Below are positions 6,826 to 11,254 of a DNA stretch of 11,254 nt, one piece after another (position 1 is the first letter of the stretch; every line of letters begins with the position of its first letter). A program made the position numbers and the translations under genes. The notes beneath the pieces are model-generated. The model was not told the origin of the DNA, made no database searches, and worked only from the letters and a program-made list of their open reading frames with translations. This DNA comes from Candidatus Krumholzibacteriota bacterium (GTDB lineage: Bacteria; Krumholzibacteriota; Krumholzibacteriia; Krumholzibacteriales; Krumholzibacteriaceae), in the NCBI GenBank assembly GCA_030630165.1, contig DAOVNN010000055.1, positions 1 to 11,254 of the forward strand. The letters run 5' to 3'.

Positions 6826-7078
6826 TCGCCGGATCTCGCCGGAAATCCGAAAAATAGGGGTAATCATCTATTTATATAAATTCGGAATTATTATGAAAGA
6901 TAATTGATGTTCAAGCGTTTATACTAATAGTGAGAGGATTTTTCGGCCCGATTCGAAAACAATCAATTTCCTACCAAACGGTTGAAGGGAAACCTCATTG
7001 GCCGCGAATCGCTTTTTCAGGGGGGAAAGGTATTTCCCCGGCATGCGGCGTGTCCGGAGATCCTCGAGAGGGCACTCC
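6826..7078 (+). promoter_or_regulatory. AT-rich, palindrome-rich leader upstream of the TonB-dependent receptor
   Basis: No gene is seen here. About 6850-6930 is strikingly AT-rich for this window and holds nested palindromes: TTTATATAAA at 6871-6880, AATTCGGAATT at 6879-6889, and an inverted repeat AATTAT (6886-6891) / ATAATT (6900-6905) with an 8-base gap. A TATACT at 6920-6925 (5 of 6 to the -10 consensus) could be a -10 box but has no matching -35; TTGATG at 6904-6909 paired with TAATAG at 6925-6930 has only a 15-base spacer. Receptor genes are often under metal- or sigma-factor control, so these palindromes are candidate operator sites, but no known regulator box fits well. I see no convincing terminator for the upstream dipeptidase. 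Confidence 0.3.
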
Positions 7079-9874
7079 ATGATCGACTGGTCCGCAAGAA
7101 ACGAAAGCAGGAAAATGAGAAGATTATCGAGACCGATCCCCGTCGCGACGGGGATTTTCTGTGTTCTGCTCATCCTCGCGATGGTCTCATCGCCCGCAGG
7201 GGCGGCGAGAAAGGGAAGGCTCGTCGGCAAGGTCAAGGATAACATTTCTGGAAAGCCGATCGCCGAGGCGATCGTAGCGATCCAGGGGACGACGATGAGC
7301 ACGATGACCGACAAGAACGGGAAATTCCAGTTCGATCTCGAACCGGGCAAATACAGCATCACGATCTTCAAGGATGAATATTTCAGTACTAATTACCAGG
7401 ACATCGAAGTCGAGCCGGGCAAGATCACGACGTACGGGTGCGAGTGTGTCCCCGGCGACCCCAGGCAGAACATCTTCTTCTCGATCGCCGGCATCAACGT
7501 CCTCGACAGGCGCGATCTGCTGCCTGATAAGATCGAGACGACCCATGAGATCTCGAGCGCCGAGATCGAGCATAACCTCTCAAGCAGCCTCGGCGACGTA
7601 CTCGATCTGATTCCGGGCGTCGAGAGGACCGCCCCCCCGGGGTTGTCACGCGAGACGAACATCGGGCTGAGAGGAGCGACAGACGTAACCGACCTCTTCG
7701 GCACGAAGGTCATGATCGACGATATAACCCTGTCCAACAACGCTAATCTTCAAACCGGAACGGGGACATCTTACGGGGCGACGGGTACCTCGGCAGGCAG
7801 CCAGGTCGACCTCAGGACTATCCCGGCCGATAATATCGAGAGCGTCGAGGTGATCACGGGCGTTCCGTCGGCAGAATACGGCGATGTCACCACAGGCCTG
7901 ATAAAGGTAAAGACAAAGATGGGCCGCCAGCCCAACAGGCTCAAGATCAAGTCGAACCCGGATACGAAAGAAGCGAACTTCAACGGCGGGATCATCGTCA
8001 GCGGTACGGGCCTCTCGTATAACCTCAACGCTGCGTACAGCGCGAGGGACATCAGGCGCGAGGGGGACGAGTATTACCGCTATGCCGCAAGGTTCAACGT
8101 CAGGAACATGCTGTTTGACAACAAGATGGATCTTCTCAACATGTTCGGGTACAGGGGCATACGTGATGAGCAGAACGTCAAAGTGGACGATCCTCTCTCG
8201 ATAGAGACATACAACAGGGACAAGACATTCACCTACGGGAACACGATCAACTACAAGCCGTCGCCGGATACGAAGATCGAATGGCGCGGCAACATAACGT
8301 ATACGAAACGGGACAGCTACCAGCAGAAGCTGGTCGGCTCAGATGTGCGTATTCTCACCGATGCCGAGGAGAACGGGACCTTCCCCGGTGTTTTCGGCGC
8401 GGGAGCATATCTCTCACGGGTCTGGACGAAGGGTGAGGAGTGGAACGTCGGCGCGAAGCTGAGCTTCCGCTGGAACTTTTCTAATTACCGGTTCGATCAT
8501 GGCTTCCTTCTGGGAGGCGAGTACACCTACGACAACAACACAGGCGAGGGTAAGATCTTCGATCCGTGGTTCCCGCCTTACGGCAATATGGGGCAGCGTC
8601 CCCTTTCGTTCGATTTCTCGCCGGCGCTGAAGAACGCCAGTCTCTATTTCGAGGATGAGATCAAGGGCTCGCTGATGTTCCGGCAGTGGTCGCTGATCAT
8701 CGGTGCGAGATACGAGATGTACACGCCGCAAAACATCAACTGGGGCGGGCTTTTCGACAGCGATCCGTTCGTCGAGTCGAATAACGGTTCGTATCTCAAT
8801 CCACGCATCAGGTTCAGGTTCGATTTTTCCGAGGACACACGGCTGAGAATGAGCTGGGGAAAGAGCTCGAAGATGCCGCAGATGACGAAGATCTACCAGG
8901 GACCGATGTACCTCGATGTCGTCGAGGAGAACGTTTCGCCGCCCGATTCGATGCCGCTCGTATCGACTTACGTATATAATTGGGACAATACCACTATGAA
9001 AGGGTATCAGAGTTCCAAGGCGGAGGTTTCCATCGACCAGAAATTCGGGCCGATGGCGCTCATCCTTACCGGATTCTTCAATGAGTCCACAAGTATACCG
9101 AAGAGTATCAAGGAGCCTATCACGATCCATCGCTACAGGTGGGAGGACTATCCCGATTACGACTCGAGGACGCCGATCGACACGATATATACCGACAACG
9201 AGTCGGGGCACGGATTCTACAATCCTGCGGGATATTCGAGGAGATGGGGTGCCGAGTTCCAGTTCCTCACGAAGAGGATAGAGAGTATCTCGACGGTCTT
9301 CAGGGTGGACGGCTCATTCTACAAGTCCTGGACGGGCGCCGACGGCGTCTACACCTCAAGCCCGAGGCAAAACGAAACGTTGGGAAGAACGATATATCCA
9401 ATGTACAATTACTACGAGAGTTGGCGGCAGAAGATGATCGTCAATTACAGGGCGGACTGGCTGATAAAGAGGATCGGGATGTGGGTGACATTCCATCTCC
9501 AGCAGACCCTCTTCAACCACAGGCAGCGGGTCGTCGATCCGATCTTGTCCTCCTCTGGCTACTACGACCCGCTCACCGAAGAGACCACGTACATCACGCC
9601 GGAGGAATCTACGTACCTCGGCCTCGACCGCGTCTATGACGACCTCGATCTCGCCGTCATAAAGATCCCGAACGACAGGCTGCTCTTTAACATTAACGTA
9701 TCAAAATCCCTGGGGAGAGGAGCCGAGGTCTCGATGTTCGTGCATAACTTCTTCGACGACCCGGCGTTCTACACCAACTATTTAGGGAACTACTCGTCGA
9801 GGAACCACGATATCTTCTACGGCATGGAGTTCAGCGTGATCCTCGACAATCTGTTCAGAAGGGGCGGTAAGTGA
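7079..9874 (+). CDS. TonB-dependent outer-membrane receptor with carboxypeptidase-regulatory-like N-terminal domain
   Basis: Outer-membrane gated barrel that takes up a ligand using TonB energy. With the ATG at 7079 it has 931 residues: signal peptide ending near 42 (LLILAMVSSPAGA then ARKG); carboxypeptidase D regulatory-like beta-sandwich ~46-113 (GxVKDNISGKPIAEAIVAI, then TDKNGKFQF); plug ~140-282, ending in the conserved stretch IESVEVITGVPSAEYGDVTTG; 22-strand-type barrel ~300-931 rich in aromatic, alternating strands, ending EFSVILDNLF. I see no clear TonB box. The start is uncertain: ATG 7079 has GAGG 7 bases upstream; ATG 7115 begins exactly at a canonical signal peptide (MRRLSRP) but its AGGA is only 2 bases away; a TTG at 6998 also opens the frame. 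It is the first gene of an operon: its TGA overlaps the next ATG by one base. The SusC-like or metallophore class cannot be settled by eye, and the ligand is unknown. A GCEC cysteine pair lies at 120-123. Confidence 0.92.
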   Translation: MIDWSARNESRKMRRLSRPIPVATGIFCVLLILAMVSSPAGAARKGRLVGKVKDNISGKPIAEAIVAIQGTTMSTMTDKNGKFQFDLEPGKYSITIFKDEYFSTNYQDIEVEPGKITTYGCECVPGDPRQNIFFSIAGINVLDRRDLLPDKIETTHEISSAEIEHNLSSSLGDVLDLIPGVERTAPPGLSRETNIGLRGATDVTDLFGTKVMIDDITLSNNANLQTGTGTSYGATGTSAGSQVDLRTIPADNIESVEVITGVPSAEYGDVTTGLIKVKTKMGRQPNRLKIKSNPDTKEANFNGGIIVSGTGLSYNLNAAYSARDIRREGDEYYRYAARFNVRNMLFDNKMDLLNMFGYRGIRDEQNVKVDDPLSIETYNRDKTFTYGNTINYKPSPDTKIEWRGNITYTKRDSYQQKLVGSDVRILTDAEENGTFPGVFGAGAYLSRVWTKGEEWNVGAKLSFRWNFSNYRFDHGFLLGGEYTYDNNTGEGKIFDPWFPPYGNMGQRPLSFDFSPALKNASLYFEDEIKGSLMFRQWSLIIGARYEMYTPQNINWGGLFDSDPFVESNNGSYLNPRIRFRFDFSEDTRLRMSWGKSSKMPQMTKIYQGPMYLDVVEENVSPPDSMPLVSTYVYNWDNTTMKGYQSSKAEVSIDQKFGPMALILTGFFNESTSIPKSIKEPITIHRYRWEDYPDYDSRTPIDTIYTDNESGHGFYNPAGYSRRWGAEFQFLTKRIESISTVFRVDGSFYKSWTGADGVYTSSPRQNETLGRTIYPMYNYYESWRQKMIVNYRADWLIKRIGMWVTFHLQQTLFNHRQRVVDPILSSSGYYDPLTEETTYITPEESTYLGLDRVYDDLDLAVIKIPNDRLLFNINVSKSLGRGAEVSMFVHNFFDDPAFYTNYLGNYSSRNHDIFYGMEFSVILDNLFRRGGK

Positions 9875-11004
9875 TGAGACGGGCTCTGCTCATCATTTTT
9901 GCCATCGTTCTTGCGGTCCAGGGGTGCGGCGGAAACGACAAGCCGACCATGCCTGACGGTGAAGGAATAATCAGTGTGGTGATCGTCGACACGACCGGAA
10001 CTATCCCCGGCTCGACACCTGGAGTGCCGGCCATCGTCGAAGGCGCGAAGGTGAGCCTGCAGGCGAGGACGCATGAGTATGTCGACGTGACCGATGCTGA
10101 CGTCGGAGTTGCCGACTTTACGTGGCTGGCGGCAGGCGAGTACTCGCTCTTCGCCCGAAAGGAACTGTCGCTAGGCGCGCAGAAGAAGGTGTTCACCGGA
10201 TTTATCGATGTCTATGTACCCGGGCCGGAGACGGTCGTCGATACGATCTTTGTGGGCATAGTGACGGTCAACGCCCTTATGATAAACGAGATTTACTACT
10301 GCGGCGGTGACTACTCGAAGTTCTACTTTTTCGACCAGTTCGTCGAGCTGTATAACTCGTCGCAGGACACGCTTTATCTCGACGGCACTATTCTTACCAG
10401 AAATTACCCTTCGAACGAGAATATTGAGGAGATCGACTATGTGCGGGCGATTTCCGCGTTCCAGTTCCCCGGCACGCCTGTCACGGGAACCCAGTACCCG
10501 ATATATCCGGGGCAGATTGTCGTCGTGGCTGCTGACGCGGTGGACCATTCAGCATATGCAAATGCCGTTGATCTCTCCGGGGCGGACTGGGAATTCTTCA
10601 ATCCCCTGGGCAGCGATTACGATGTTCCCGGTGTTCCGAACTTAATCAGTATCCACCCCGATAAAACTCTCGATTACATGATAACCCTTTCCCACGATGC
10701 GGTAGTCTTCGCGACGGGAGAGGAGTTCTGGTACGAATCGTACGTCAACAGCGCGGGGTACGACAGGACAAGGATCGCCCTGCCTCTCTACACGGTGATA
10801 GACGGAGTGGAATACGCCACCAGCCTGGGAGCGACAAAGGAACTGACCGCCCGCGTCGATGCCGGCTTTGCCGGGCTCGGATGCACGAAGTACAGCATGC
10901 AGTCGACCGAGCGTCGCGAGATCGGGATGGATGTCAACAACTCGACCTTCGATTTTCGCCTGTTGCCAGTGCCGACACCTGGATGGACAGACCTGGAGCA
11001 ATAG
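9874..11004 (+). CDS. DUF4876-like lipoprotein, partner of the TonB-dependent receptor
   Basis: Predicted lipoprotein of 376 residues. The N-terminal hydrophobic stretch ends in VQGC, with the lipid-modified Cys at 18 (Gln at -2 is unusual for a lipobox). After a short linker comes a carboxypeptidase-regulatory-like beta-sandwich (~30-110, IVDTTG... EGAKVSLQAR... AAGEYSLFARKE). From ~133 the rest resembles the DUF4876 family, whose members I recall beside TonB receptors in Bacteroidota: INEIYYCGG, then DQFVELYNSSQDTLYLDG, a lamin-tail-like fold theme. Its ATG overlaps the receptor's TGA by one base and is preceded by AAGGGG, so the two are translationally coupled; a GTG at 9871 is a possible alternative start. 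Two bases after its stop begins a close paralogue. The role (surface or periplasmic ligand capture next to the receptor) is inferred from context only. Confidence 0.85.
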   Translation: MRRALLIIFAIVLAVQGCGGNDKPTMPDGEGIISVVIVDTTGTIPGSTPGVPAIVEGAKVSLQARTHEYVDVTDADVGVADFTWLAAGEYSLFARKELSLGAQKKVFTGFIDVYVPGPETVVDTIFVGIVTVNALMINEIYYCGGDYSKFYFFDQFVELYNSSQDTLYLDGTILTRNYPSNENIEEIDYVRAISAFQFPGTPVTGTQYPIYPGQIVVVAADAVDHSAYANAVDLSGADWEFFNPLGSDYDVPGVPNLISIHPDKTLDYMITLSHDAVVFATGEEFWYESYVNSAGYDRTRIALPLYTVIDGVEYATSLGATKELTARVDAGFAGLGCTKYSMQSTERREIGMDVNNSTFDFRLLPVPTPGWTDLEQ

Positions 11005-11006
11005 AT

Positions 11007-11254
11007 ATGAAAACAGCGATTTTTATGATAACGGCCCTCATACTCTTCGCCGCCTGCAGCGGTGAGAAACCTTTGGCGCCGGACGGCAATGGTATCATCG
11101 CGTTGATACTTGTCGATACGACGGGCACGTTCCCCGGCTCGGTTCCCGGTGAACCTGCTGTCCTTCCGGGAGCGAAGGTCAGCATACAGTCCAGGTCGCA
11201 CGAGTATGTAGCAGCGGGTGAGTCGGATGAAGAGGGCGTTGCCGGGTTCGCAGG
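11007..11254 (+). CDS. Second DUF4876-like lipoprotein, paralogue of the preceding gene (3' end cut by window)
   Basis: Only the first 82 codons are visible. The protein opens with a short lipoprotein signal ending LFAAC, a good lipobox with the modified Cys at residue 17. The start ATG has GGAG 8 bases upstream, inside the end of the previous gene, 2 bp after its stop. After the lipobox the sequence follows the preceding lipoprotein closely: 30 of 44 residues are identical by eye from PDG to HEYV (shared VDTTGT, GAKVS, HEYV). It is therefore a tandem duplicate whose copies have diverged. Whether it carries the full DUF4876 region lies outside the window. Confidence 0.85.
   Translation, partial: MKTAIFMITALILFAACSGEKPLAPDGNGIIALILVDTTGTFPGSVPGEPAVLPGAKVSIQSRSHEYVAAGESDEEGVAGFA

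Noticed and set aside
6827..6849. Hairpin CGGAT/ATCCG and repeated CGCCGGA after the dipeptidase as a terminator
   Set aside because: The stem is short, the loop is 10 bases, and what follows is an A-run rather than a T-run on the plus strand.
6998..7078. Upstream TTG start for the TonB-dependent receptor
   Set aside because: It would put about 39 residues before the methionine that begins the canonical signal peptide. TTG starts are rare and the ribosome site is weaker than the GAGG before 7079.
8414..9211. 265-codon minus-strand frame opposite the receptor barrel
   Set aside because: It has no motifs and is opposite a continuous beta-barrel coding sequence; it is a shadow frame.

Overview
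The window reads as ordinary chromosomal DNA from an uncultured-type Gram-negative bacterium, probably in or near the FCB superphylum (Bacteroidota, Zixibacteria, Latescibacterota, Krumholzibacteriota, Eisenbacteria and relatives). The evidence is a TonB-dependent receptor with an N-terminal carboxypeptidase-regulatory-like domain followed by DUF4876-type lipoproteins, and a very large secreted papain-family protease that ends in a FlgD-like/type IX-type C-terminal sorting domain (QNYPNPFN motif). The lineage is an inference; there is no rRNA or other phylogenetic marker here.

Left part (minus strand, 1-4521): a secreted multidomain C1A cysteine protease (signal peptide, papain domain, Ig-like module, right-handed beta-helix with a ~26-residue period, Fn3, second Ig-like module, poly-acidic linker, sorting domain). 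After 48 bp comes a cation diffusion facilitator (zinc-type HxxxD/HxxxD efflux transporter) with a repetitive His/acidic C-terminal tail that runs off the left edge. The tight spacing suggests cotranscription, but no functional link is evident.

Middle (plus strand, 4522-6825): a divergent AT-rich promoter region, then a 74-residue stand-alone Nfu-type Fe-S scaffold closed by a clear rho-independent terminator. Next are an orphan type IV pilin-like gene and an M19 membrane dipeptidase family gene. The dipeptidase has a perfect TATAAT box only 6 bp before its ATG and no Shine-Dalgarno sequence, so its mRNA may be leaderless.

Right part (plus strand, 6826-11254): an AT-rich, palindrome-rich leader, then an operon of a TonB-dependent outer-membrane receptor, a DUF4876-like lipoprotein (1-nt overlap) and a second, paralogous lipoprotein 2 bp later, cut by the right edge. 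This is the most system-like part of the window: an outer-membrane uptake receptor with two tandem, diverged surface or periplasmic lipoprotein partners. The substrate cannot be read from the sequence. There are no RNA genes, insertion sequences, CRISPR arrays or phage genes that I can support.
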